Source: CAVPXC01 sp963709505
GTDB taxonomy: Bacteria; Chloroflexota; Anaerolineae; JAAEKA01
Assembly: GCA_963709505.1 (NCBI GenBank)
Contig: CAVPXC010000003.1
Span: forward strand, 248,001 to 312,000
Direction: 5' to 3'
Length of the DNA: 64,000 nt
Shown here: positions 46,209 to 54,609 of the stretch, piece after piece
How the letters are laid out: every line of letters starts with the position of its first letter
Position numbering within the stretch: the first letter of the stretch is position 1
Translations under genes and position numbers: made by a program
Notes under the pieces: generated by a model
What the model was told of the DNA's origin: nothing
The model's database searches: none
Seen by the model: only the letters and a program-made list of their open reading frames with translations

Positions 46209-46303
46209 TATTTTTCGTTGCACCCAAACCGCGCAGCCGGAAAGATTTGGCTCGTAGGTGAATGCAAAACAAACCGTACGAAGGGAACCCAGGAACTCTA
46301 CCC

Positions 46304-46582
46304 ATGGTCAGGATTAGACTGCGCCGCATGGGCGCAAAGAAACAACCAAGCTATCGTATTGTCGTCGCTGACAAGGATGCGCCGCGCGACGGCAAGTTCA
46401 TCGAGAACATCGGCCATTACAACCCCCGCACCGAGCCCGAAACCGTGGAACTGAACAAAGACCGGGCCCAGTATTGGATCAGCGTGGGCGCCCAGCCCAG
46501 CGACGCCGTGCGGCGGCTGTTGGTCAACGCGGGTGTGATTGCCAAGATCGAAACCCCCAGGACCCCGGCGCCTGGCGCCTGA
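46304..46582 (+). CDS. rpsP: 30S ribosomal protein S16
   Basis: 92 residues, standard length. MVRIRLRRMGAKKQPSYRIV and ADKDAPRDGKFIENIGHYNP are the family signature; the C-terminal VRRLLVNAGVIAK is also typical. It binds 16S rRNA in the 30S body. It heads the conserved order rpsP-khpA-rimM. AGGAAC precedes the ATG. Confidence 0.97.
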   Translation: MVRIRLRRMGAKKQPSYRIVVADKDAPRDGKFIENIGHYNPRTEPETVELNKDRAQYWISVGAQPSDAVRRLLVNAGVIAKIETPRTPAPGA

Positions 46583-46599
46583 GTACAGGACGGTATGCG

Positions 46600-46827
46600 G
46601 TGAAGGACCTGATTCAGTATATCGCCGAAAACCTTGTCGACGACGTCGATAAGGTGCGTGTCAAGGATATCCGCACGAGCCAGGGTATCGTGCTTGAGCT
46701 GCGTGTCTCCCGGCAGGATATGGGCCGTGTAATTGGCGCCGAAGGACGCGTGGCAAACGCTATGCGCGCGGTGCTGCATGTGCCCGCGATGCGTCAGGGC
46801 AAGCAAGTTTCACTCGAGATCAACTAG
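46600..46827 (+). CDS. khpA: KH-domain RNA-binding protein KhpA (YlqC)
   Basis: 75 residues from a GTG at 46600, with AGGA upstream. A single KH domain has the GxxG loop in MGRVIGAEGRVANAMRAVL. Family members are small RNA chaperones, often encoded directly after rpsP, as here (17-bp gap). The start upstream at 46474 overlaps rpsP and has no family sequence. Confidence 0.93.
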   Translation: MKDLIQYIAENLVDDVDKVRVKDIRTSQGIVLELRVSRQDMGRVIGAEGRVANAMRAVLHVPAMRQGKQVSLEIN

Positions 46828-47003
46828 AGATCTATCCAGTTTTGGCTCAGGTTCGACCCCGGAAATCGGTGCGACCGGTACGAAGCTAGTTGCGGACGGT
46901 TTTCAAGCAAACTGGGTATCTGCGGGAGGATTCGGTCTCCTGGGTGAGATAGACTTCAACGGACGTTCTGAGTTCCGTGCTCCCGTTCTTAAGTTTCGCG
47001 ACC

Positions 47004-47037
47004 AGATCGGTCCGATCTCCGAAGATCGGACCGATCT
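47004..47037. repeat. Conserved-centre palindrome (copy h)
   Basis: Perfect 13-bp stem AGATCGGTCCGAT around the centre CTCCGAAG, 51 bp upstream of rimM. It lies in an unusually long khpA-rimM gap (261 bp). Confidence 0.92.
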
Positions 47038-47088
47038 CAAGTTTGGTTCCATACTCCTGCTTTCCGCTTTGTTGGAGGAGTGATCCGT

Positions 47089-47624
47089 ATGCAGAGTTTC
47101 ACAGGGCGATCATCCGAAATCGCTGACGGATATATCGCAATCGGACACATTGGTAGTGTGTTTGGTGTGCGCGGCGAGGTTAAGGTCACCCTTCACACCG
47201 ACTTTCCCGAGCGCTTCACTGAATTGCCGTTGGTCTACTTGGGCCAGAAGCACGTCCGGTACGGGTAGTCGGCGCCAGACCGCACCAGGGCGCCATGCTC
47301 GTGCGCCTTGAAGGCTGTGCCGATCGCGCCGCCGCAGAGGCTCTCGTAGGCCTGTGGCTCCAAATTCCACTGGCAGATGTCGCACCTTTGCAGGATGGCG
47401 AGCAATACGTTTTCAACCTCATCGGCGTGCGAGTGCGCACTACGGATGATCGCGATCTAGGCGTGATCACCGAGATACTGGCGACAGGCGCCAACGATGT
47501 CTTCGTGGTGAAAGCGGAGGACGGGTCAGAGGTCCTCATCCCTTATATCTCTGACGTTATCGCAAGCGAGCATATCGAGCTCGGCGAGATTGTCGTACAC
47601 CCCGTGCCTGGCCTATTAGATTGA
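47089..47624 (+). CDS. rimM: Ribosome maturation factor RimM (frameshifted)
   Basis: About 178 residues. The N-terminal domain shows YIAIGHIGSVFGVRGEVKVTLHTDFPERF, and the C-terminal PRC barrel shows LIGVRVRTTDDRDLGVITEIL and VLIPYISDVI. The frame is lost after GQKHV at about 47253-47257 (one base missing) and resumes as PVRVVGARPHQGAMLVRLEG. RimM helps assemble the 30S head around S19. GGAGGA lies nine bases before the ATG. trmD, the usual next gene, is absent. Confidence 0.9.
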
Positions 47625-47669
47625 CTTGCGACGGGGGGGCCGCGCTGCAAATAGCCGTTTTCATGTAGC

Positions 47670-47698
47670 TTGACAAAACACGCTGGATGGGTTATGCT
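47670..47698 (+). promoter_or_regulatory. Promoter of dprA-topA-xerC
   Basis: A perfect TTGACA (47670-47675), a 17-bp spacer and TATGCT (47693-47698), 62 bp upstream of the dprA GTG. This is the best-formed sigma70-type promoter in the window. Confidence 0.75.
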
Positions 47699-47759
47699 GG
47701 CGCCGTGCGACAGCGAGCAATCCAGCCGCACTCCGGATTATCGGGATGGGAGGGAAGCC

Positions 47760-48869
47760 GTGGACGAACTGGCGTATTGGGTTGGCTTTAACAAGGTGCT
47801 TGGAATTGGACCAGCTCGCTTGCGCGCCTTGTTGGACTTCTTCGGCAGCATCGAGGACGCCTGGCAGGGCGACCTTGCCAGCCTGCAGCATGCGGGTTTG
47901 GATAAGCGCTCGGCGAACAACCTGCTGGCAACGCGCCGGTCGCTCGATCTGGCTGCTGAGTTACAGCGTTTGGATCGGGCAGGCGTGAAGGCGCTGACAT
48001 GGGTCTCAGATGAGTACCCGACCAACCTGCGGAATATCCACGACCCGCCGCCGGTGATCTATGTCAAAGGCGAGCTGTTCCCCGAGGATGACTGGGCCGT
48101 GGCTGTGGTTGGGACACGACACGCCAGCGTCTACGGCAAAGAGGCGGCGCGGCGTCTGGCTGGTGACCTGGCCCGCAACGGCGTGACGGTGGTCAGCGGT
48201 CTTGCAGCTGGCATCGATACGGTTGCTCACCAGGCAGCGCTCGAAGCTGGTGGCCGCTCGATTGCGGTGCTTGGCTCGGGCGTGGACGTTGTCTACCCGG
48301 AGCAGAATGCTGCGCTGGCTCGCCAGCTGCAGGAGCAGGGTGCGCTGGTGTCCGAGTATCCACTTGGCACCAAGCCGGAGCGAAGTAATTTTCCGCCGCG
48401 CAATCGCATCATCAGTGGGCTATCCCTTGGCGCGCTGGTGGTCGAGGCTGGCGTCCGCAGTGGTGCGCTGATCACGGCTGACTTCGCAGGCGACCAGGGG
48501 CGCGATGTTTTCGCCATCCCGGGCAGCATCTTTCAGCGTACCAGCGAAGGCACTAACCGCCTCATTCAGGATGGTGCAAAGCCCGTGTTGTGCGTGGCTG
48601 ACATCCTGGAGGAGTTGAATCTGCAGCAAGTGAGCACACAAGCCGAGGTGCGCGCGACCGTTCCGACCACGCCCACCGAACGACACGTGCTAGACCTACT
48701 CTCATCCGAGCCCACCCATGTTGACGAGTTGGGCCGCCTGTCCAATCTGCCACCGGCAAACGTTGCAGGCACACTGGCCTTGCTCGAGCTCAAAGGGCTG
48801 GCCCGTCAGACTGGCGGAATGAACTATGTACTTGCCCGCGAAGGGCGAGTGGAATACGTTATAGGCTAA
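47760..48869 (+). CDS. dprA: DNA-processing protein DprA (Smf)
   Basis: 369 residues from the GTG at 47760, after GGGAGGGAAG. An N-terminal HhH-like segment (LGIGPARLRALLDFFG) is followed by the Rossmann-like core: VAVVGTRHASVYGKEAARRLA, VVSGLAAGIDTVAHQAAL, AVLGSGVDVVYP, FPPRNRIISGLS and GALITADFAGDQGRDVFAIPGS. A winged-helix C-terminus (TERHVLDLLSSEP) completes it. DprA loads RecA on incoming single-stranded DNA during transformation. It sits before topA, as in many Gram-positive bacteria. Confidence 0.95.
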   Translation: MDELAYWVGFNKVLGIGPARLRALLDFFGSIEDAWQGDLASLQHAGLDKRSANNLLATRRSLDLAAELQRLDRAGVKALTWVSDEYPTNLRNIHDPPPVIYVKGELFPEDDWAVAVVGTRHASVYGKEAARRLAGDLARNGVTVVSGLAAGIDTVAHQAALEAGGRSIAVLGSGVDVVYPEQNAALARQLQEQGALVSEYPLGTKPERSNFPPRNRIISGLSLGALVVEAGVRSGALITADFAGDQGRDVFAIPGSIFQRTSEGTNRLIQDGAKPVLCVADILEELNLQQVSTQAEVRATVPTTPTERHVLDLLSSEPTHVDELGRLSNLPPANVAGTLALLELKGLARQTGGMNYVLAREGRVEYVIG

Positions 48870-48871
48870 TA

Positions 48872-51718
48872 ATGGCTGTCGAAGCATATTGCACAAAATG
48901 TAGAATCACACGCCCCATGCAGAACCCTCAAGCGGTCTGGCTTCAGAACGGGCGCGCGGCGACGCAGGGCGTCTGCCCTGTTTGCAGCACCAAGCTCACC
49001 CGTCTAGGCGAGACGCCTGAACATGCCCAGTTACCGCGCCCACAGGTGGAGGCCGCGCCTCCCAAGGCGCCGAAACCCAAGCCTGCCGCCGGCCCTGCAC
49101 CTGAGGACATCTCCGCGCCGCTGACCATCGAAGTGACGGCGTATTGTGTCAAATGTAAGACCAACCGGCCGATGAAAAACGGTATGGCGGTGTACATGGC
49201 CAACGGCCGGCCGGCCGCGCGCGGTGAATGCTCGGTCTGCGGCACCGGTCTGTTCAAGATCGGCGCAACTTCCGACCATGATGCGCTGCCCAAGCCGGTG
49301 GTCGTTCGAACAAGTGCAGGCAAGCGCGGCGGACCCAAGGCAGCGCCCTCGGCTAGCTCCTCGAAAGCCGCCTCCGCGATCAAGCGCGGTGGGTCGAAGG
49401 CAGCGGCCTCGGCCAGCACTACGAAGGTCGCTCTTCCGGTCAAGCGCAGCGGAAAGCTCGTCATCGTCGAGTCGCCGGCGAAGGCTCGCACTGTGGGCCG
49501 CTTCCTCGGCAAGGGATATGTGGTCAAGGCGTCGGTCGGCCACGTGCGTGATCTGCTCAAGTCGCAGCTTTCGGTGGACGTCGAAAAGAACTTCGCACCG
49601 ACCTATCGCGTTCCGAACGACCAGCGCAAGACGGTCAAGGACCTACAGGAAGAGGTCGATAGGGCCAAGGAAATCTTCCTGGCGACCGACCCCGACCGCG
49701 AGGGCGAGGCCATTGCCTGGCATTTGGTCGAGGCGACGGGCATGGAGCCGGAGCGCACCAAGCAAGTCGTCTTCCATGAGATCACAAAAGACGCTGTAGA
49801 CGAGGCTTTTGCGCACCCGCGCGAGCTAAATATGGACCTGGTCAATGCGCAGCAGGCTCGACGCATCCTCGACCGGCTGGTAGGCTATAAGATCAGCCCG
49901 CTGCTGTGGGACCGAGTCCGCGGGCGCACCTCGGCCGGACGCGTCCAGTCGGTGGCGTTGCGTCTCGTGGTCGACCGCGAGCGCGAGATCGGGAACTTCA
50001 TAGCCGTGGAATACTGGTCGATCCACGCCCAACTGGCTCAGTTGGAGACACGTGCCGCGCGTCCCCGGCCCGACTTCATGTCCCGGTTGCATCGCCTGCG
50101 CGGCGCTGAGGTCGACCTTCGCAATGAGGCGGATGCTCAGGCCATCCTGGACGATTTGACGGGTGCACATTACCTGGTCACTTCTGTACGCCAGAGCGAG
50201 CGGCGGCGCAAGCCGGCGGCGCCTTTCACGACCAGCACGTTGCAGCAGGAGGCCTCGCGCAAGCTGGGCTTTGGCGCTCGTCAGACCATGCGGGCAGCCC
50301 AACAGCTCTACGAGGGAATTGACCTCGGACACGACGAGCCGGTCGGCCTCATCACCTACATGCGAACGGACAGTGTCACTGTCTCGAAGCAGGCCCAGGA
50401 AGAAGCGCGTGTGTTCATCGCCGAACGCTACGGGCCGGACTTTTTGCCGCCAACCGCGCCGATCTACAAGACCCGCACCAAGGGCGCACAGGAGGCCCAC
50501 GAGGCTGTTCGCCCGACTGCAATCCTACGCACGCCTGAGTCGGTGGCTCGCCATCTCAGCCGAGATCAGCGCGCGCTGTATGATCTAATCTGGAAGCGCT
50601 TTGTTGCCAGCCAGATGGCGCCGGCACTGTATGACACGATCTCGGTGGATATTGCCGGCCTGCCTCGGAGCGAATATGCAACCTTGAGCCCGGACCAGGC
50701 GGTTGCGCTGGCAAGCCAGCGCGACGTTCCGACGTATCTATTTCGCGCCAGCGGCTCGCGTGTGCGTTTTGCCGGCTTCCTGAGCGTCTACGAGGAGGGC
50801 CGAGACGAGAATGGCAAGTTGGGTAACGGCGACAAGCCGGGCGGCAAAACTAAGTCGAACGGCAACGGCGAGGATAGTGATACCGGCGACGAAGGCGAGA
50901 TGGGCGCGTGGCTGCCTGCGCTGATTCAGGGCGAGTTGCTCGATTTGATTCAGCTTCTGCCGGAGCAGCATTTCACCCAGCCGCCGCCGCGTTACACCGA
51001 AGCCTCGCTGGTCAAGGCTCTGGAGGAGAACGGTATCGGCCGGCCCAGCACCTATGCGCCGATCATGAGCACGATTCAGGGGCGCGGCTACGTCGATCTG
51101 CGCGAGAAAAGGCTGTATCCAACCGATCTGGGCTTCGTCGTTACCGACCAACTGGTGCAGCACTTCCCGGACGTGTTCGAGGTGGGGTTTACGGCGCGTC
51201 TCGAGGAGGCGCTAGACGAAATTGCCGACAGTGAACGCAATTGGGTTGAGGTGTTGCGCGAATTCTATAGCCCCATCGAGCGCCAGTTGGAGGACGCTGC
51301 GCGCACCATGGAGCGCGCTGAGGTGCAGGCGGAGCCGATCGGTGAAGCCTGCCCGCAGTGTGGTCACGACCTGGTGATGCGTTTTGGTCGTTTCGGCAAG
51401 TTCATCGCCTGCTCGGACTATCCCACCTGCCGCTACACGCGGCCTATTTTGGTAATGACCGGTGTAACCTGTCCCAAGTGCAAGCAGGGCGAGCTCGCTG
51501 AGCGTCGCAGTCGCAAAGGACGCACGTTCTACGGCTGCGACCGCTATCCGGAGTGCGATTTTGTGGTCTGGCAGCGACCGCTGCTTACCCCGTGCCCCGA
51601 CTGCGCTGGGCTGGTCAGCCAGTCAGGCAAGGATCGGGGCAAGTGCACCGTGTGTGGCCACACCTTCGATCTCAAGAAACTGGAAGCCCGGCAAGAGGCT
51701 GGAGGAAGCGCCAAGTAA
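48872..51718 (+). CDS. topA: DNA topoisomerase I with two N-terminal DUF5679 zinc ribbons
   Basis: 948 residues. Residues ~5-50 and ~88-135 are two copies of a C-x2-C...C-x2-C ribbon (AYCVKCKTNRPMKNG...GECSVCGTG) of DUF5679 type. A Lys/Ala/Ser linker with three GGSK/GGPK-like units follows (~145-190). The TOPRIM starts at KLVIVESPAKARTVGRFLG (~193), with DPDREGEAIAWHL. The active-site Tyr is in YMRTDSV (~496). Three C-terminal zinc fingers (CPQC ~827, CPKC ~867, CPDC ~908) bind single strands. It relaxes negative supercoils. The N-terminal ribbons are not part of the standard enzyme. Confidence 0.95.
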   Translation: MAVEAYCTKCRITRPMQNPQAVWLQNGRAATQGVCPVCSTKLTRLGETPEHAQLPRPQVEAAPPKAPKPKPAAGPAPEDISAPLTIEVTAYCVKCKTNRPMKNGMAVYMANGRPAARGECSVCGTGLFKIGATSDHDALPKPVVVRTSAGKRGGPKAAPSASSSKAASAIKRGGSKAAASASTTKVALPVKRSGKLVIVESPAKARTVGRFLGKGYVVKASVGHVRDLLKSQLSVDVEKNFAPTYRVPNDQRKTVKDLQEEVDRAKEIFLATDPDREGEAIAWHLVEATGMEPERTKQVVFHEITKDAVDEAFAHPRELNMDLVNAQQARRILDRLVGYKISPLLWDRVRGRTSAGRVQSVALRLVVDREREIGNFIAVEYWSIHAQLAQLETRAARPRPDFMSRLHRLRGAEVDLRNEADAQAILDDLTGAHYLVTSVRQSERRRKPAAPFTTSTLQQEASRKLGFGARQTMRAAQQLYEGIDLGHDEPVGLITYMRTDSVTVSKQAQEEARVFIAERYGPDFLPPTAPIYKTRTKGAQEAHEAVRPTAILRTPESVARHLSRDQRALYDLIWKRFVASQMAPALYDTISVDIAGLPRSEYATLSPDQAVALASQRDVPTYLFRASGSRVRFAGFLSVYEEGRDENGKLGNGDKPGGKTKSNGNGEDSDTGDEGEMGAWLPALIQGELLDLIQLLPEQHFTQPPPRYTEASLVKALEENGIGRPSTYAPIMSTIQGRGYVDLREKRLYPTDLGFVVTDQLVQHFPDVFEVGFTARLEEALDEIADSERNWVEVLREFYSPIERQLEDAARTMERAEVQAEPIGEACPQCGHDLVMRFGRFGKFIACSDYPTCRYTRPILVMTGVTCPKCKQGELAERRSRKGRTFYGCDRYPECDFVVWQRPLLTPCPDCAGLVSQSGKDRGKCTVCGHTFDLKKLEARQEAGGSAK

Positions 51719-51722
51719 GCTC

Positions 51723-52637
51723 ATGTACGATGCTTTGGAGCGCTATGTCACCTATCTGATTGCCGAACGCAACGTGTCGCCGTACACCTTGCGCAATTAT
51801 CGCACGGAGATCGGCCAGTTCATCGAATACGCGCAGGCCCACGGTGTCAAAACGTGGGATAAGGTGGACAAGGCGCTCGTGCGCCGCTGGCTGGCGGAGC
51901 TGCGAGAGGCTGACTATGTCCCAGCCAGCATCGCGCGGCGTATGTCGGAGGTGCGTTCCTGTTGCACCTTCCAGGTGCGCGAAGGGCTGCTGGAGCGGAA
52001 TGTGCTTGCGAGCATGGCATCGCCCAAACAGCCGCGCCCACAGCCCCGTGTACTGAGCTACGATGAGGTGCTCGCCATGCTGCGGACGCCGGATGTCACT
52101 AAGCCCCAGGGCCAACGCGATCTGGCCATTTTGGAGGTCTTCTACGGTAGCGGCATCCGGCTCGGTGAGCTCGAACACCTCAACTTAGAGGACGTCAACT
52201 TGACCGGGCGCGAGGTGCTTGTGTTGGGCAAAGGCAACAAAGAGCGTATCGCCTTGTTCGGCCGTGCCGCGGAAGCCACACTGCGCTTGTACCTTCAGCA
52301 GGGCCGGCCTAGGCTGGTCAGCGACAAATCGGACAATGCCCTGTTCCTGAACCGTTTTGGCCAACGCCTGGGACGCGTGAGCATCATTCGATTGCTCGAC
52401 CACTACGCCAGGCAGGCTGGCATCGAGCGCAAGGTCACCCCCCACGCTCTACGTCACTCCTTTGCCACGCACCTGGTCGACGAGGGCGTGGATATTAGAT
52501 TGATCCAGGAAATGCTTGGCCATGAGAGCCCGGCGACCACTCAACGGTACACTCATGTCAGTCAGACGAGGCTTCATGAAGTGGTTCGTCAGGCCCATCC
52601 CCGTGGCAGCCTGGGTCGTGAAGGTGAACGATCTTAA
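51723..52637 (+). CDS. Tyrosine recombinase XerC/XerD type
   Basis: 304 residues from the ATG at 51723, five bases after the topA stop. An N-terminal SAM-like domain (YLIAERNVSPYTLRNYRTEI) precedes the catalytic domain. Catalytic residues: Arg in SGIRLGEL (~145), Lys in GKGNKERI (~170), His and Arg in HALRH (~240), His in LGHES (~265) and the nucleophile Tyr in TQRYTHVS (~275). It resolves chromosome dimers at dif. The dprA-topA-xer order matches the Firmicutes smf-topA-codV region, supporting a housekeeping role. Confidence 0.93.
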   Translation: MYDALERYVTYLIAERNVSPYTLRNYRTEIGQFIEYAQAHGVKTWDKVDKALVRRWLAELREADYVPASIARRMSEVRSCCTFQVREGLLERNVLASMASPKQPRPQPRVLSYDEVLAMLRTPDVTKPQGQRDLAILEVFYGSGIRLGELEHLNLEDVNLTGREVLVLGKGNKERIALFGRAAEATLRLYLQQGRPRLVSDKSDNALFLNRFGQRLGRVSIIRLLDHYARQAGIERKVTPHALRHSFATHLVDEGVDIRLIQEMLGHESPATTQRYTHVSQTRLHEVVRQAHPRGSLGREGERS

Positions 52638-52740
52638 GGTTGCAAGTTTCAAGTTGCAGGTTGCAGATGGCAAGTTGCAGGTTGCAGGTGGCAAGTCTTC
52701 TGCAACCTGCCATCTGCAACCTGCAACTTGAAACTTGCTA
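52637..52740. repeat. Heptanucleotide array folded as an inverted repeat
   Basis: About 14 heptads of the GTTGCAG/GTTGCAA/GTGGCAA type. The last third is in inverse (TGCAACC, TGCCATC, TGCAACT), so the array folds back on itself. It begins at the recombinase stop codon. Confidence 0.93.
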
Positions 52741-52801
52741 ATAGCACGCCAAGTCAAACGTCCGCAGTAGCTTGTGATCGCTCGCAGCAAGGAGGTTGCA
52801 C

Positions 52802-53845
52802 ATGGGAACCCGCAATCGCAGTATTCTGATCATCGCCGTCGCCTTTATCGTTGGCCTTCTTCTTGGCTGGATCATCCTGGGTTGGTGGCTGTTCCCCGTG
52901 CAGTGGGGCGGCGCTTTTGTCCAGGATCTGCAGCCAGCCGCCAAGAAGGTGTTCATCGAGACGGAGGCGGAAGCCTTCGCTTTGACCCAGGACGCCGCCA
53001 AAGCCGTTGAGCGTTTGCAGGCGCTAGGGACCCAGCAAGAGGTTGCCCAATTGGCCGCCGAGGTCATTCAGGACGCCACCAGCAAGGGCGATCTGGTTAC
53101 AGTTGACCGCACAACGCAATTGGCAACCAAAACAGGCCTGGCACTGCCCAGTCTGACGACACCTGTCACGCCTCCTGCCGCGGCGCAGCCGGCGCAAGGC
53201 GGCAGTGTTCTACCCACGCTTTTGGGAATCCTGCTGCTCGGCGGCGGCATTGCCCTGGCGGCTTGGCTTCTGCTTCGCCGTCGATCGCCTGAGGTGGAAG
53301 ACAGTGGCCCTGCTCGGCAGTCCATGGAGACACCGGCCAAGCCGGCAACGTATCCGTCAAACCAGACACCGGATCGCGCGCCTCTGGCGGCTCCTAGTTC
53401 GAGCGGAGATCTGCTAGCCGGCCAGGAGTATTCCGCCACCTTTCACCAGGGTGATGTCGAGTACGACCAGAGCTTTGACATCGAGGCGCCCGATGGCAGT
53501 TATTGGGGCGAGTGCGGCCTGACCATGTCGGAGCTGGTCAACGGCGATCCGAATCGGGTCACGGCGCTGGAAGTGTGGCTCTTCGATAAGAGCGACATCC
53601 GAACCGTCACAAAGGTGTTGATGTCAGACTATGCCTATGGCAACCAGGCGCTGCGAGACAAACTGTCCTCCAAAGGCGACGCCTTGCTTCTCTCCCCTGA
53701 CATGGGCTTTGTGTTGGACGCCCAGACCCTACGCTTGATGGGCAAGGTCGTGGCCCAGGAGTACGACGATAGCGCCGCGCCTCCGCGAAGCACGCTTCGG
53801 CGCTTGTCGGTTCAATTGAAGGTGATGCGACAGCCGGGGCAGTGA
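52802..53845 (+). CDS. Two-TM membrane protein with cytoplasmic beta domain, uncharacterised
   Basis: 347 residues. Residues ~8-30 form a first membrane helix, followed by a ~95-residue helical outer segment (AAKKVFIETEAEAFALTQDAAKAVERL) and a Pro-rich stretch. The second helix (~135-157) ends in RRRS, which orients the C-terminal domain to the cytoplasm. That ~150-residue domain (EYSATFHQGDVEYDQSFDIE, YWGECGLTMSELVN, VTALEVWLFDKSDIRTVTKVL) looks like an all-beta module found near some signalling proteins; I do not recognise a named family. AAGGAGG precedes the ATG. Confidence 0.75.
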   Translation: MGTRNRSILIIAVAFIVGLLLGWIILGWWLFPVQWGGAFVQDLQPAAKKVFIETEAEAFALTQDAAKAVERLQALGTQQEVAQLAAEVIQDATSKGDLVTVDRTTQLATKTGLALPSLTTPVTPPAAAQPAQGGSVLPTLLGILLLGGGIALAAWLLLRRRSPEVEDSGPARQSMETPAKPATYPSNQTPDRAPLAAPSSSGDLLAGQEYSATFHQGDVEYDQSFDIEAPDGSYWGECGLTMSELVNGDPNRVTALEVWLFDKSDIRTVTKVLMSDYAYGNQALRDKLSSKGDALLLSPDMGFVLDAQTLRLMGKVVAQEYDDSAAPPRSTLRRLSVQLKVMRQPGQ

Positions 53846-54182
53846 TTCGGAGTGTCAAGTGTCAAGTGTCAAGTGTCAGGTGTCGGAGTGCCGGGACCAA
53901 GTGTCTATTTGCCCGTGACGGGAAACCAAGCAACACAAAACAGCAGGCGATTTCGCCTGCTGTTTCATTCTACCCGCCAATTGCCCGACACTCTGACACT
54001 CTGACACTCCGACACTCTGACACTCTGACACTCTGACACCTGACACTCCGACACTCTGACACCTGACAGAGAATTAGCCCGCCGCAAGCCGCAGGGCTTC
54101 AGCCCTGGCTGGAAAGGCGGGCTTTTCCCCGGCTTCCCGTGCCCGCAGCCCGGCACGGGCCAGGGTAGCCAGAGTCTCAGAC
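53846..54182. other. Repeat-rich gap containing the IS left end
   Basis: No gene is seen. Heptad/octad arrays (AGTGTCA from about 53850 and TGACACTC from about 53985 to 54069) flank a short unique stretch that includes a small hairpin (AGCAGGCGATTTCGCCTGCT). From about 54074 the left end of the IS605 element begins. Confidence 0.7.
53851..54069. repeat. TGTCA-type heptad and octad arrays in both orientations
   Basis: Four AGTGTCA heptads near 53851-53878 and, in the opposite orientation, about ten TGACACTC/TGACACC units at 53985-54069. They match the array at 8798. The IS605 element sits directly against the second array. Confidence 0.92.
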
Positions 54183-54211
54183 TTGCACGGTTGTCGAAAT
54201 AATTGTATAAT
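54183..54211 (+). promoter_or_regulatory. Promoter of tnpA-tnpB
   Basis: TTGCAC (54183-54188), a 17-bp spacer and a consensus TATAAT (54206-54211) with a preceding TG. The promoter itself looks functional, so tnpB could still be expressed. Confidence 0.7.
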
Positions 54212-54609
54212 ACAACACGTAGAATACCAAAGAGACGAACACAGAGTACACCTAATCGTCTACCATCTCATCTGGTGCCCGAAGCGGCGCAAACCAGTAT
54301 TGGTCGGAGAAGTAGTCAAGGATCTGCGATCTCTCATCGAGGCAAAGTGCGAAGAAAAGGGATGGGAGATTCTTGAGTTAGCTATCCAGCCAGACCATGT
54401 CCACTTGTTCCTGCAGAGCTTGGCCCAGCGATGCAGCGGCCGACATCGTGCAAGAATGCAAGGGCGCTACTTCGAGAGAGCTTCGGAAAAAGCACAAGCA
54501 CCTGCAACGTTTGCCATCACTCTGAACTCGTTCCTACTTTGCCAGTACCGCAGGCAACGTAAGTAGCGAGACTATCCAGAAGTACATCGCTGCCCAATCC
54601 AAACTATGA
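54209..54609 (+). pseudogene. tnpA: IS200/IS605 Y1 transposase TnpA (degraded)
   Basis: The reading from about 54229 gives HRVHLIVYHLIWCPKRRKPV and ELAIQPDHVHLFLQ, which contains the metal-binding HxH of Y1 (HUH) transposases. The frame then shifts near 54417 and resumes as AWPSDAAADIVQECKGATSR. There the expected LWTRSYFASTAGN is interrupted by a TGA in place of the Trp codon (near 54530). No good start codon is seen in frame. The catalytic Tyr region near QKYIAAQ follows the stop. The protein is therefore inactive as written. Confidence 0.85.

Noticed and set aside
46840..46870. T-loop-like GGTTCGAcCCC suggesting a tRNA
   Set aside because: The flanking bases do not form a T-stem, and no acceptor, D or anticodon arm can be drawn around it.
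53851..54069. Possible CRISPR array from regularly spaced short repeats
   Set aside because: Repeat units are only 7-8 bp, adjacent without spacers, and no cas gene is present.
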